A program made the translations under genes and the position numbers. Of a DNA stretch of 64,000 nucleotides, positions 34,813-44,442 are shown one piece after another. How positions within the stretch are numbered: the first letter of the stretch is position 1; each line of letters opens with the position of its first letter. The notes below the pieces were generated by a model that saw only the letters and a list, made by a program, of their open reading frames with translations, had not been told where the DNA came from and ran no database searches. Source of the DNA: Mesobacillus sp. AQ2 (GTDB lineage: Bacteria; Bacillota; Bacilli; Bacillales; Cytobacillaceae); contig NZ_CP126080.1 of the NCBI RefSeq assembly GCF_030122805.1, positions 4,469,501-4,533,500 of the forward strand. The letters run 5' to 3'.

Positions 34813-36027
34813 TTATTTTTCGATTTTAAAGTTTTTGTTAGAAAAATACTTGAGTAACGCAATAAAAAGTGCCCATAAAAAAACTAGCGCATTATCAGAT
34901 ATCACTCTGCTAACTTGCATAGAAATTAGCGGAAAAATGAGTAAATAATACCTTATAACACCAGCAATAAAATTTTGATTATAGTTATTGATACGAATAT
35001 CTGCTACCATTACAAGGAAATAATAAAAAATCCAGAATATAAGTCCAAATAAACCAAATTCAACAATAAATTGAAATATTATTGAATGAACATTAGTTGA
35101 AAAATAATAATCTGAATTACCCAAGCCAATGCCCAATGGGTTTTTATAAAACGTAACAATTGCGCTTGAATATAAATCAATCCTTGGATCATTTAATAAA
35201 TTAAACTTAGCACTATTAAAAAATGCATTAAAAAAAGAAAGGTTCGAATTAATATATTTTTTTATCAAAAAAAAGATTATAATCGCTGAACTAATTCCAT
35301 AAAAAATAGTTTTCCAATTTTTGGCCCGTAGTGTCTGAAAGGACCTCTTATATAAAACCAGTAATGTTGAAATTATAAATACAAATAAAGATAGTTTTGA
35401 ATCGTTCATAATGAAAATAAAAAGTAGCAAAAACTGGTAGATGATAACATACTTAGTTTTATTTTTTTCTGTAATATTATATCCAAGCAATAATATATAA
35501 AGAGTCAGTAAAAAGAATGATAAATTATTCCCATTATAAAAGAATAAATATGCTCGATCAAAACTACTGATATTATTTATTTCATATGGAATTAAATTGT
35601 GAAAAAATAGTTTTCCAGATAAAATCTCATACACTGACATTATTCCGAATATCAATAGAATAATATTCCCTTTTTCAAATAATTCATTTATAGTAATTAT
35701 CTTTATTAATCCACACAAGATGTAATAGTACATAAATACTTGCAGTAAATAAATTAGATACTCAAAATTAAACGCTTGTAAGAATAACATATTTAATAAA
35801 ACAATAATAAAAATTAAAGAAAAAACAAAAAACTCAATTATTGGAATTTTATATTTCAACAAAAAAAATGTTATAAAACATAAAATAAACAATATCAGAT
35901 AACTTATTCTTATACTTCCTATACTTGATGGAAGTATTTTAAAAAAAGTGGGACCACGGAAAAGTATGCTAAGAAATAATAGAAAAAAAATCATATTTTT
36001 ATAGAAAAATCTTTTATAAATAATCAT
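34813..36027 (-). CDS. Wzy-type polysaccharide polymerase / O-antigen ligase-like
   Basis: About 404 residues and extremely hydrophobic, with at least ten membrane segments and long Phe/Ile/Leu runs. The loop KFNLLNDPRIDLYSSAIVTFYKNPLGIGLGNSDYY is the periplasmic-type loop seen in Wzy and WaaL proteins, with an Arg and a GIGLGN turn. It joins repeat units outside the membrane. The ATG at 36027 follows GGAGGT. It is among the most AT-rich genes of the window, as is usual for Wzy. Confidence 0.8.
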   Translation of the reverse strand: MIIYKRFFYKNMIFFLLFLSILFRGPTFFKILPSSIGSIRISYLILFILCFITFFLLKYKIPIIEFFVFSLIFIIVLLNMLFLQAFNFEYLIYLLQVFMYYYILCGLIKIITINELFEKGNIILLIFGIMSVYEILSGKLFFHNLIPYEINNISSFDRAYLFFYNGNNLSFFLLTLYILLLGYNITEKNKTKYVIIYQFLLLFIFIMNDSKLSLFVFIISTLLVLYKRSFQTLRAKNWKTIFYGISSAIIIFFLIKKYINSNLSFFNAFFNSAKFNLLNDPRIDLYSSAIVTFYKNPLGIGLGNSDYYFSTNVHSIIFQFIVEFGLFGLIFWIFYYFLVMVADIRINNYNQNFIAGVIRYYLLIFPLISMQVSRVISDNALVFLWALFIALLKYFSNKNFKIEK

Positions 36028-36058
36028 ATAACCTCCAAACAAACTATTATATCAACAC

Positions 36059-37150
36059 TTACTTTTTTCTTAAGTCTATTATTGTATTAATGTAAGCATT
36101 CACAACAATTTGTCTATCAAATTCCCTTTCAACTTTTTTCCTGCCCGCAAGACCCATCTGTTTTTTAGTGTCGTAGCCTAGTCTTAAAAACATTTCAATC
36201 TTTTGTATGAGATCTTTGCTATTCTTTTCTTTTACAATAAAACCATTTACTCCTTCTTCTACTATCTCCCGACAACCACTTCTATCAGTTGTTATAATCG
36301 GTCTTCCAGAAGCTGCACTCTCAAGCAAAACATTAGACATGCCTTCTGGATAATAAGTCGGATGTATTGTACAATGTGAAATTTTATGGAATTTTCGAAC
36401 ATCATTTTGCATTCCATGATATTGTATTATTCCCTTGTTTTGCATTTCTATCAGTTTATCTTCGTATGCATCTTCACAAAAGCCTAAGACATGAAATTCT
36501 GTATTCGGATATTTTCCCTTAATATATTCAGCAGCATCCAAATACTGTTCAATTCCTTTTTCTTTCATCACACGAGAAATAAATAGAAAATGAACTATGT
36601 CATTATCTGGGTATTCTAACAATGAGTATTGAGTCAAGTTAACTCCGGAACCTGGAATTAATCTGTGTTTATTAATAGTAATTTTTTTAGTGAGAAACTC
36701 CTCATTCTCTTTATTCTGAAAAAAAACACACTTAGCTTTTTTTAATGATATTTTATAAAAAAATAAAGTAAGCTTTTGTAGTAGCCCACTATTTTCTACT
36801 GCAGTCCCTAACCCTGTAATATTTGCTAAATAAGGGACACCACTTAGTCTAGAAGCCAAACCACCATAAACATTAGGTTTTATTGTATATGTTAAAACCA
36901 CATTAGGCTTAATATTCTTAATGATCTTTTTGTAATTCATTAACAACAGCAGATCAGTTAATGGATTAGTTCCTCTTCTATTAATTGGTGTATTAATAAG
37001 CTTGCACCCCAACTCTATAAGTTGTGGAGTTAAATCACCATATGGTAGTGACACATATACTTCGTTTGTCTTGACCAGTTCTTCAATCAGTTCTTTTCTA
37101 AACTTGTATAATCCAACATCGTTATTTGCCATTATTAATATTTTTGCCAT
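36059..37150 (-). CDS. Glycosyltransferase family 4 (PglA-like)
   Basis: A 363-residue GT-B enzyme. It has an N-terminal KILIMANNDVGLYKFRKEL segment, VHFLFISRVMKEKGI at the domain junction, and the donor signature PEGMSNVLLESAASGRPIITTDRSG (E-x7-E). The opening and length resemble PglA-type transferases that add the second sugar to an undecaprenyl-linked bacillosamine. It follows directly after the PglD-, PglC- and PglE-like genes, which supports that role. The sugar added is inferred. Confidence 0.85.
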   Translation of the reverse strand: MAKILIMANNDVGLYKFRKELIEELVKTNEVYVSLPYGDLTPQLIELGCKLINTPINRRGTNPLTDLLLLMNYKKIIKNIKPNVVLTYTIKPNVYGGLASRLSGVPYLANITGLGTAVENSGLLQKLTLFFYKISLKKAKCVFFQNKENEEFLTKKITINKHRLIPGSGVNLTQYSLLEYPDNDIVHFLFISRVMKEKGIEQYLDAAEYIKGKYPNTEFHVLGFCEDAYEDKLIEMQNKGIIQYHGMQNDVRKFHKISHCTIHPTYYPEGMSNVLLESAASGRPIITTDRSGCREIVEEGVNGFIVKEKNSKDLIQKIEMFLRLGYDTKKQMGLAGRKKVEREFDRQIVVNAYINTIIDLRKK

Positions 37151-37204
37151 TATTAATTCTCCTAACCGAAACTTTAATATAAGTCCCAGCTTCTACTATA
37201 AATG

Positions 37205-37846
37205 CTAATTTCCTCTATACTTAATTACTTTAGCAGGAGACCCAACTGCTGTACAATTTGCTGGTAAATCCTTAACAACAACGGCTCCAGCACCAACAAT
37301 CGTTTTCTCCCCAATAGAAACTCCTTGAATAACCGCTGAACCAGTTCCGATACTAACACATTCCCCTGTCACAACAAACCCTGATATATTAACACCTGGC
37401 AGTACAGTTGTGTAGTCCCCAAAATTAGCGTCATGTCCAATTGTACAATCTAAATTAACTATTACATGCTTGCCAATTCTAATGTCTGTAGTTATTATGT
37501 TAGATGCACATATAATTGATCCTTCACCAAAAGATACACTATCCGAATAAATTACACTTGGATGAATTAAAATAGGATAAGAGTTTCTACTTTCCATTAA
37601 CCTTTCAATAGTTTTCTTTTTAGTAATTGGGTCACCAATTGCACATACTACATTAATTTCTTTTGTCTTTAACCATTCTATATCACCTATAACTTTATAT
37701 CCGTTTACTTCATGCCCTTGTATTTCCTCATTATCATCAACAAAACCAAGTATGTTCCATTCTCTGTTTAATCTATTAAGTTCTTCAATCAACCATGCCA
37801 CCTCTCTACCAAATCCACCTGCTCCAATTATTACGATATCTTTCAT
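37205..37846 (-). CDS. PglD/NeuD-type sugar O/N-acetyltransferase
   Basis: A 213-residue protein. A Rossmann-like N-terminal domain (IVIIGAGGFGREVAWLIEEL) is followed by a left-handed beta-helix (IGKHVIVNLDCTIGHDANFGDY, then IGTGSAVIQGVSIGEKTIVGAGAVVVKD). The GHDA histidine is the likely catalytic base of PglD, which acetylates the 4-amino sugar to UDP-N,N'-diacetylbacillosamine. It is adjacent to the aminotransferase and phosphoglycosyltransferase genes, which fits. The start overlaps the end of the transferase gene before it. Confidence 0.85.
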   Translation of the reverse strand: MKDIVIIGAGGFGREVAWLIEELNRLNREWNILGFVDDNEEIQGHEVNGYKVIGDIEWLKTKEINVVCAIGDPITKKKTIERLMESRNSYPILIHPSVIYSDSVSFGEGSIICASNIITTDIRIGKHVIVNLDCTIGHDANFGDYTTVLPGVNISGFVVTGECVSIGTGSAVIQGVSIGEKTIVGAGAVVVKDLPANCTAVGSPAKVIKYRGN

Positions 37847-38488
37847 TCACTTTTCCTCCAATCCTCTGTTACCTCTAAAAGGTTCCATCGTTGCTGCTGT
37901 TTCTGAGTTAATTCCTTCCCTGACAAAAACCTTCTTTATAGTAGAAAGAATAATTTTCCAGTCTTTTATAAAATTAACATTATCAACATATGTTACATCC
38001 AAATTAAACTTATCTTCCCAGCTAATAGCATTCCTACCACTTACCTGAGCTAAGCCAGAAAGACCTGGCTTTACTTCATGCCTTCTCATTTGATACTCAT
38101 TATATAGAGGGAGATATTGAACCAATAACGGTCTCGGCCCTACAATCGACATATCACCTTTAATAATATTTAAAAGTTCAGGAAGTTCATCAAGCGAGGT
38201 AGACCGCAAAAATCTTCCAAACGTCGTTAACCTAACACTGTCTGGAAGTAACTCTCCATTACCATCCCTTTCATCCGTCATTGTTCTAAATTTATACATT
38301 ATAAATACTTTCTCATTTAACCCTAGCCTTTTTTGTTTAAATAAAACTGGACCACCTAACTTTATTCGAATGAGAATAGCTACTACTAACATAACTGGGC
38401 TAAATACTATAATTGCGATAAATGAAAGTATGATATCCATTGGTCGTTTTAAAAAACTTTTATAAATACCGCCTTTAGATTTATTCAT
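37847..38488 (-). CDS. Initiating phosphoglycosyltransferase (PglC-like sugar transferase)
   Basis: About 213 residues. One N-terminal re-entrant hydrophobic segment (RPMDIILSFIAIIVFSPVML) precedes a catalytic core with KFRTM, STSLDELPELLNIIKGDMSIVGPRP (Asp-Glu dyad) and KPGLSGLAQVSGR. These are the marks of the small monotopic PGT (PglC, WcaJ C-terminal) family. It would load a sugar phosphate onto undecaprenyl phosphate, the committed step. The ATG at 38488 overlaps the aminotransferase stop (TAATG). Confidence 0.9.
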   Translation of the reverse strand: MNKSKGGIYKSFLKRPMDIILSFIAIIVFSPVMLVVAILIRIKLGGPVLFKQKRLGLNEKVFIMYKFRTMTDERDGNGELLPDSVRLTTFGRFLRSTSLDELPELLNIIKGDMSIVGPRPLLVQYLPLYNEYQMRRHEVKPGLSGLAQVSGRNAISWEDKFNLDVTYVDNVNFIKDWKIILSTIKKVFVREGINSETAATMEPFRGNRGLEEK

Positions 38489-39618
38489 TACTCTAACCAC
38501 AATCCTTTAATAATGGAAACTACTCTTTCCAAATCTTCATGGGTCATTTTCGTATCAGATGGCAAACATACACCATTCTTAAAGAGTTGCTCTGAAACAT
38601 CAGAACCCACATAATCATACTTCTCAAAGAACGGCTGCAAATGCATCGGCTTCCAAATTGGTCTCGATTCTATATTTTCTTTTTCTAAAGCGTCAATAAC
38701 ATCAATAGGTCTAATCTTTCCTCTTAATGACATTGAACTCAACCAATAGTTTGGTTGATCCCAATCATTTACAGGCATGAATTCAATTCCGTCAAGGTAA
38801 CCAAGTTCACTCTTATAAAATTCAAAAATATATTTCTTCTTTTCTACTCTCTGATTTAAAATCTTTAGCTGACCACGGCCAATACCAGCAACTACATTAC
38901 TCATACGATAATTGAACCCTAATTCACTATGCTGATAATGCCTGGCTTGATCTCTGGATTGGGTAGCCCAAAACCTTACTTTAGCCATTCGCTCTTCATT
39001 ATTAGAAACTAGCATTCCACCACCGGAGGTAGTAATGATTTTATTACCATTAAAAGAAAAGATTCCATAATCACCAAATGTACCAGTGTGTCGCCCCTTA
39101 TAGTATCCACCTAATGATTCTGCTGCATCTTCAATGACTGAAACATTATGTTTCTTACAAATATCCATAATTTTATCCATATCTGCAGAAAGACCATACA
39201 GATGAACAACAATTACAGCTTTTACTTCTGGATATTTTTCAAATGCCTCTTCCAATGCCTTAGGGCACATATTCCAAGTTTCGTAATTACTATCTATAAA
39301 AACAGGAATGGCATTTTGATAGATTATCGGATTAGCTGTTGCTGAGAAAGTAAGTGTTGGACAGAAAACAATATCTCCTTCACCCACACCAGCCGCTCTT
39401 AATGCTAAATGAATAGCAGCAGTACCAGAAGATAGAGCTGCAGCACCTTTTGAACCAACCTTTGCAGCTAGCTCTTTTTCAAACTCATTTACGTTCTTAC
39501 CTAGAGGAGCAATCCAGTTAGTATCAAAAGCTTCCTTTACATATTGCATTTCATAACCTTCATCACTCATATGAGGTGATGAAAGGTATATTCTTTCATT
39601 TACTTTTGTTGTCTCCAT
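38488..39618 (-). CDS. DegT/DnrJ/EryC1-family PLP aminotransferase (PglE-like)
   Basis: A 376-residue aminotransferase. The PLP-binding lysine lies in FSFNGNKIITTSGGGM (near 188), with VIEDAAESLGG (Asp) and the glycine-rich ALSSGTAAIHLAL pocket. It would aminate the 4-keto group made by the upstream dehydratase, giving a UDP-4-amino-sugar for the PglD-like enzyme. The order dehydratase-aminotransferase-PGT-acetyltransferase is the bacillosamine set. Confidence 0.88.
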   Translation of the reverse strand: METTKVNERIYLSSPHMSDEGYEMQYVKEAFDTNWIAPLGKNVNEFEKELAAKVGSKGAAALSSGTAAIHLALRAAGVGEGDIVFCPTLTFSATANPIIYQNAIPVFIDSNYETWNMCPKALEEAFEKYPEVKAVIVVHLYGLSADMDKIMDICKKHNVSVIEDAAESLGGYYKGRHTGTFGDYGIFSFNGNKIITTSGGGMLVSNNEERMAKVRFWATQSRDQARHYQHSELGFNYRMSNVVAGIGRGQLKILNQRVEKKKYIFEFYKSELGYLDGIEFMPVNDWDQPNYWLSSMSLRGKIRPIDVIDALEKENIESRPIWKPMHLQPFFEKYDYVGSDVSEQLFKNGVCLPSDTKMTHEDLERVVSIIKGLWLE

Positions 39619-39958
39619 CCCCAGTCTTCCTTCCTCTATTAGGTAAACACTTTAGTTGATTAGGATTTAATTGGAACTTTCATAATACTTCCAACCAACT
39701 ACTAAACCACTAAAACCATCTTATTCAAACAAACCACATTCCCTTTTTTTCTTATAGGAAATTATCATGAACTCAAACATCAAAAAACACCCCGGTCCAG
39801 ATCAAACTCAAAATGAACCCGGGTGAATCAATACTGTTTAGCTTTTCTTTAGTCGTTATCTTAGTAACTTTTCTTGTATATCCGATATCTAAAAATATGC
39901 ATTCAGACAGAACTAAAGCCGAGTTTCTACTATTATATATAGTGTTTATAGTGACAAC
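39619..39958. other. Intergenic gap after the dehydratase gene
   Basis: About 340 bases. A short 71-codon plus-strand frame is present but unsupported. A CACCC...GGGTG inverted repeat (about 39789-39825) with a long loop could be a weak terminator or a control structure within the capsule operon. Confidence 0.4.
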
Positions 39959-41779
39959 TTATTTCGCTACCAGGAACATCCTGTTCTTTTTGCGATTGGC
40001 GAGATTAATCACATATTCCTTCAACTGAATAGCATTAAAGTTTTCAAACCGCTCCAAAAGAAATCCAATCTCCTCCTCCTGTTCCAAGACAGCCTTCCCG
40101 ATAAAAATCTTTGGAAAGATGGGAGTTGGATCAACCTCATTCTCATTCAGCAGCTCCTCAAACATCTTCTCTCCAGGACGGAGACCAGAAAAGCAAATTC
40201 CAATCTCATCTGTAGAATAGCCGGAAAGGGTTATAAGGTTCTTCGCCAAGTCCACAATCTTAACCGGTTCACCCATATCAAGCACAAAGATTTCCCCGCC
40301 ACGAGCGAGTGATCCAGCCTGGATCACCAGTCTTGATGCTTCGGGGATCGTCATGAAGTAACGCGTCATATCAGGATGGGTAACGGTAACCGGACCGCCA
40401 GTCTTAATCTGCTTCTTGAAAAGCGGAATAACACTGCCTCGGCTGCCAAGCACATTCCCAAATCGAACGGCCACAAACTTTGTTTTGCTTTCCTGATCAA
40501 GTTTTTGAATAATCATCTCTGCTATTCGCTTCGTTGACCCCATGACGTTGGTTGGATTTACTGCCTTATCAGTAGAGACAAGCACAAACGTACCAACCCC
40601 AAATGTGTCAGCCGCCTCGGCGACATTCTTCGTGCCAAACACATTATTCTTAACGGCTTCTCTCGGGTTATACTCCATTAACGGTACATGCTTATGCGCC
40701 GCTGCATGATACACTACATCCGGAGCATGCTCTTCCATAACCTCGAACATCCTTTCTCGATCCTGGACATCCCCGATCACCGGCACAATCTCGATTTGTT
40801 TTCCGTACTGGTTCCGCAATTCCATATCAATCAAATAAATGCTGTTTTCTCCATGTCCAACCAGCACCAGCTTCTCCGGTTCAAACTGGCAGATCTGCCG
40901 GCAAATCTCCGACCCAATCGATCCGCCTGCACCGGTAACCAGCACAGTTTTTCCAGAAACATAATCTGATATGCCGTCAATATCCAATTGTATCGGCTCA
41001 CGTCCCAGCAAATCCTCAACCTCGACATCTCGGAAGCTGCTGACGGCTACTTTGCCAATCATGATGTCTTCAATCTTTGGCATGATTTGCGGCTTGATGT
41101 TTGTTTTTGTGCATTCTTCGAAGATTCTTGTCAGTTCTTCCTTTTTTAATGACGGAATGGCAATGACTATTTTATCGATATTGTACTTTTCGACGGCTGT
41201 GGCGATATCCTTGCTTGTACCTGCTACCGGAATACCAAGGATATGCAGCTTATATTTGTTTGGATCGTCATCAATGAACGCCGCCGGCATTAGTCCTAAT
41301 TCACGGTTATTCTTCAATTGTCTCGCTACCAGTGTGCCTGCTTGTCCTGCACCAACAATCAGTAACTTTGTCATATTTTTATCTGCCTTCATGAAGCGGT
41401 CGCGGGTAATGCGCCACCAGAAACGGCTGCCGCCAATCATCAGGATCAGCAATGTCCATGCGCTGAACAACACACGCCCATACACGTTGTAGTCTACAAC
41501 GAATTGAAAAAGTGTCACCATCAATACCGAAAGCGTCACCGATTTGGTGATCCCGATCAATTCTCCGATACTGGCGTATTCCCATGCTTTGTTGTAAAGC
41601 ATGAATAAAGAAGCAAAAAGATGGTGACATATCAAGAGGACGAAGGCGGTCATAAGAATATTTGTGTAACTAAAGGTATCAATCCTTGGATGAAGTGGAA
41701 TATAACTGATGTAGACTGCAGCAAATACGATCAACGAATCCAGGCCGGCCAATAAAAATAAACGCTTATGGTAGCTCAT
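39959..41779 (-). CDS. UDP-N-acetylglucosamine 4,6-dehydratase (PglF/CapD/EpsC type)
   Basis: About 606 residues. Four N-terminal membrane helices are followed by a small nucleotide-binding domain (LLIVGAGQAGTLVARQL) and a C-terminal SDR domain with VLVTGAGGSIGSE (near 292 of the longer frame). The catalytic STDKAVNPTNVMGSTKR replaces the usual YxxxK Tyr by Met, as in PglF and EpsC. It makes the 4-keto-6-deoxy intermediate. The ATG at 41779 follows GGGGGA. It is the first gene after the candidate EAR RNA, the position EpsC holds in the B. subtilis eps operon. Confidence 0.9.
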   Translation of the reverse strand: MSYHKRLFLLAGLDSLIVFAAVYISYIPLHPRIDTFSYTNILMTAFVLLICHHLFASLFMLYNKAWEYASIGELIGITKSVTLSVLMVTLFQFVVDYNVYGRVLFSAWTLLILMIGGSRFWWRITRDRFMKADKNMTKLLIVGAGQAGTLVARQLKNNRELGLMPAAFIDDDPNKYKLHILGIPVAGTSKDIATAVEKYNIDKIVIAIPSLKKEELTRIFEECTKTNIKPQIMPKIEDIMIGKVAVSSFRDVEVEDLLGREPIQLDIDGISDYVSGKTVLVTGAGGSIGSEICRQICQFEPEKLVLVGHGENSIYLIDMELRNQYGKQIEIVPVIGDVQDRERMFEVMEEHAPDVVYHAAAHKHVPLMEYNPREAVKNNVFGTKNVAEAADTFGVGTFVLVSTDKAVNPTNVMGSTKRIAEMIIQKLDQESKTKFVAVRFGNVLGSRGSVIPLFKKQIKTGGPVTVTHPDMTRYFMTIPEASRLVIQAGSLARGGEIFVLDMGEPVKIVDLAKNLITLSGYSTDEIGICFSGLRPGEKMFEELLNENEVDPTPIFPKIFIGKAVLEQEEEIGFLLERFENFNAIQLKEYVINLANRKKNRMFLVAK

Positions 41780-41967
41780 CCATATCCCCCTATTAATTTG
41801 TAAATTAATCATTATTTTCAGATAATAATTTGCCGTAAAAATAAATATCTAATGAAAACACACGTGTCAGGACACATGCTTTCACTAGATATCTATAAGA
41901 ACATTAATGATTTAAACAAAAGTTGAAAAGCAGCTCGTTTTTCTCTGTTCTTAAAATTGGTAAAAAT

Positions 41968-42110
41968 CGGGCATCTAACCCCCCCTCACACCGCGCTAGT
42001 GATAACCGTAGTATCTAAGGTGAGAATTCTCCCCCACAGCACAGCCGAGTGTCTCCATGGGTAACGGGCAGGAGGCATCGCCGGTCAGGTCTTCCTGACA
42101 AAAGAGGTAT
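41968..42110 (-). ncRNA. Candidate EAR (epsC) processive-antitermination RNA
   Basis: Non-coding, strongly structured and G+C-richer than its surroundings. On the minus strand a GTCAGG-AAGA-CCTGAC hairpin (42084-42099) is followed by ACCGGCGATGCC, CCCGTTACCC and CCATGGAGACACTCGG segments and a GGTGTGAGGGGGGG tract. It lies between the phosphatase gene ywqE and the EpsC-like dehydratase gene. In B. subtilis the EAR element lies just before epsC and lets polymerase read through terminators in the long operon. Its boundaries are approximate and a covariance-model search is needed. Confidence 0.6.
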
Positions 42111-42126
42111 TTTGAATCACGAGGTG

Positions 42127-42891
42127 TTAGAAGAGTCCAAGGAATTTTTTCTTTTTGACTCGCTGCGGCACTTCTTTGTATACATGGTGATCTTGAACTA
42201 GCAGCTCCGCATTTTCTTTAAAGAAATACACCATATCAACACCGTAATGGGTATCAATCTGATCGTAGGCGTGTGCCATATGAAAGGCACGTTTATTTGT
42301 GTTGTGTGCATCGGAGGCGATAAAATGAGCCAGGTTGGCCTCGATTAGCTGTTCTGAAAATCCTTTGATTTTTTTTCCGAAAATTCCGCAAATACTTGAC
42401 GCAGTAATCTGTGAAAATGCGCCTTTTTTGACCAACTGATAAAGAATGTCCGGGCGCTCGATGATTTCCTGGTTCCGTTCCGGATGAACAATGATTGGAA
42501 TTTTCCCTTCCATCTGCAAATCGTACAATAGCTTATCGGTATATCTCGGCACATGGCCAGCAGGCAGCTCGATGAATATGTATTTCGAATTGTTCAGCGT
42601 GCTGACTTCCCCAAGCGTAATTCCACTCATCAGTTCTCCATGAATGGCCGGTTCCTGGCCGGGAAGGATTTTCAAAGGGATCTTCTCCGCTTGCAAGACT
42701 TCATTTAGTTCATTCGTCTTTTGGATGATTGCCCGTTTTGTATTTACGTAGCGTCCATTTTTATGATGAGGGGTAGCAATGATTGTGTCGATTCCTTCCC
42801 GGACCGCAGCACGTGCCATTTCGATGCTGTCTTCCATGGATTGCGCACCATCGTCTATTCCTGCTAATATATGACAATGTAAATCTATCAT
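42127..42891 (-). CDS. ywqE: Tyrosine-protein phosphatase CpsB/YwqE (PHP family)
   Basis: A 254-residue PHP-fold metal-dependent phosphatase. Metal ligands are visible in DLHCHILAGIDDGA (His-x-His, residues 4-6), ATPHHKN, VHPERN and ASDAHN. It removes phosphate from the C-terminal tyrosines of the capsule kinase encoded upstream, and from other proteins. Start ATG after GGGGGAG. It follows ywqD after a 117-base gap, in the B. subtilis gene order. Confidence 0.92.
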   Translation of the reverse strand: MIDLHCHILAGIDDGAQSMEDSIEMARAAVREGIDTIIATPHHKNGRYVNTKRAIIQKTNELNEVLQAEKIPLKILPGQEPAIHGELMSGITLGEVSTLNNSKYIFIELPAGHVPRYTDKLLYDLQMEGKIPIIVHPERNQEIIERPDILYQLVKKGAFSQITASSICGIFGKKIKGFSEQLIEANLAHFIASDAHNTNKRAFHMAHAYDQIDTHYGVDMVYFFKENAELLVQDHHVYKEVPQRVKKKKFLGLF

Positions 42892-43004
42892 CGCGCTCCC
42901 CCATTTCCATTATTTTGTAACTTTTATAGGTCTTTTCTTATATTACCATTTATACCCCTAATGGGTAAATGGGGGAATTTTGTCGAATTCTAGTCGAATT
43001 ACAG

Positions 43005-43709
43005 TTATTTATTTCCATAATAGTAATAGTAATCTGATTTTTGCAGCTTCTTATGGTTAAGGACCGCCCCCAACAGCTTACTTTTAGCATTTCTCAGCAT
43101 TTCCTTTGCTTTTGCTGCTTCTTCCATATCCGTCTTTCCGCTGTATACAACCAAAATGGAACCATCACATTTATTCGCAATTACCTGGGCATCCGTCACT
43201 GCCATTACAGGTGGTGTATCAAAGATAATGATATCAAAATGCTCCCTTGCTTCTCTTAAGAATAGGTCCATAGCTTTTGACCCAAGCAACTCTGCAGGAT
43301 TGGGCGGAATTGGCCCGCTTGTAAGAATACTAAGGTTTTCAATGTCCGATTCATCCACTGCCTCGACCAGCTGCATTTGCTTCGATAATACAGATGTCAT
43401 CCCAAAAGTATTGGTTAAATTGAATGTATAATGAACGGTAGGTTTCCTTAGGTCTGCATCCACCAACAGTACCTGCTTCTCCTGCTGCGCAAATACAACA
43501 GCCAGGTTTGCCGCAGTTGTTGACTTCCCTTCCGTTGGTCCAGCGGATGTTACCATGATTGCCTGGATCTCTTCATCCACGGAGGAAAATTCAATATTTG
43601 TCCTGATTGTCCGGTACTGCTCGGATATTGGTGATTTAGGATCAAAAAACGTAATAAGCTTCCTTTTCGAATCGGACGCAGCCTTTTTTCTATTTTTTTT
43701 AAGAGCCAA
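43005..43709 (-). CDS. ywqD: Tyrosine-protein kinase CpsD/YwqD
   Basis: About 234 residues. The BY-kinase P-loop SAGPTEGKSTTAANL (Walker A), LLVDADLRKP (Walker A') and IIIFDTPPVM (Walker B) are all present, and the C-terminus ends in a five-tyrosine cluster (YYYYYGNK) that is autophosphorylated. It works with the YwqC-type activator in the membrane to control export and chain length. TTG at 43709, eight bases after AGAGG, is preferred over a GTG that lies inside that site. It overlaps ywqC by 11 bases. Confidence 0.92.
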   Translation of the reverse strand: MALKKNRKKAASDSKRKLITFFDPKSPISEQYRTIRTNIEFSSVDEEIQAIMVTSAGPTEGKSTTAANLAVVFAQQEKQVLLVDADLRKPTVHYTFNLTNTFGMTSVLSKQMQLVEAVDESDIENLSILTSGPIPPNPAELLGSKAMDLFLREAREHFDIIIFDTPPVMAVTDAQVIANKCDGSILVVYSGKTDMEEAAKAKEMLRNAKSKLLGAVLNHKKLQKSDYYYYYGNK

Positions 43710-44442
43710 AAGACTCACCTCTTGATCTTGTTTTTCTATCTGTACGTCTTCTCTTCATTTCTTCCATTTTTGCATCTTCAATGACTGAAATCACTCCCAG
43801 AATAGGAAGCTCCAGATTCTTTTCGACATCCTGCTCATTTTTAACTGTGTTATCCAGATACTCCAGCAAGAAAGCAAGCCCAATCCCTGCCATTAGGCCG
43901 ACAACCAGTGCGATTGCAATATTTAAAACAGGCTGTGGCTTGATTGGAGATTGGCCATCCGTCACCTGTGCATTTGCCAGGATGCTGATATTGTCTACCT
44001 TCATGATGTTTTCTTCTTTAAACACTTCCGCAATCTTGTTCGCAAGAGCTGCTGCACGGTTCGCATCCTCATCTTGCACGGAAATATTCATTACCTGTGA
44101 ATCTTTTTCGCTGCCAACAGTGATTTTTTCGCTCAGTTGCGCCGAGGTTATATCCAAATCCATTTCGTCAATCACTTTATCCAGGATAGCCGGACTTTTA
44201 ATGATGACCATATAGGTGTTGATCAACTGAAGGCTTGTCTGAAGTTCAGCTGGGTTATAATTTACCTGATCAGAATTCGACTTATTAACAAGAATTTGTG
44301 TCGATGCCTGGTAGATTGGCGTCAAAAAGAAAAAACTGACAATACCACTTACCATAACTGCAGTTAATGTAATTGCCAGGATTAGGAGTAAACGTTTCTT
44401 CAGTGTTTCAAATAAATCTTTTAAACTAATAGTCTCTTCCAT
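43699..44442 (-). CDS. ywqC: Capsule chain-length regulator / kinase activator YwqC (Wzz family)
   Basis: A 247-residue Wzz-domain protein with two membrane helices (LLLILAITLTAVMVSGIVSFFFL near residue 20 and VLNIAIALVVGLMAGIGLAFLLE near 185) around an extracytoplasmic loop. The cytoplasmic tail after the second helix activates the YwqD kinase in this family. The ATG follows AGGAGG. It is the first gene of the capsule operon, and the AT-rich 200 bases upstream should hold the main promoter. Confidence 0.9.
   Translation of the reverse strand: MEETISLKDLFETLKKRLLLILAITLTAVMVSGIVSFFFLTPIYQASTQILVNKSNSDQVNYNPAELQTSLQLINTYMVIIKSPAILDKVIDEMDLDITSAQLSEKITVGSEKDSQVMNISVQDEDANRAAALANKIAEVFKEENIMKVDNISILANAQVTDGQSPIKPQPVLNIAIALVVGLMAGIGLAFLLEYLDNTVKNEQDVEKNLELPILGVISVIEDAKMEEMKRRRTDRKTRSRGESFGS

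Noticed and set aside
39813..40028. 71-codon hydrophobic plus-strand frame
   Set aside because: It runs antisense into the dehydratase gene, has no Shine-Dalgarno and ends within that gene.
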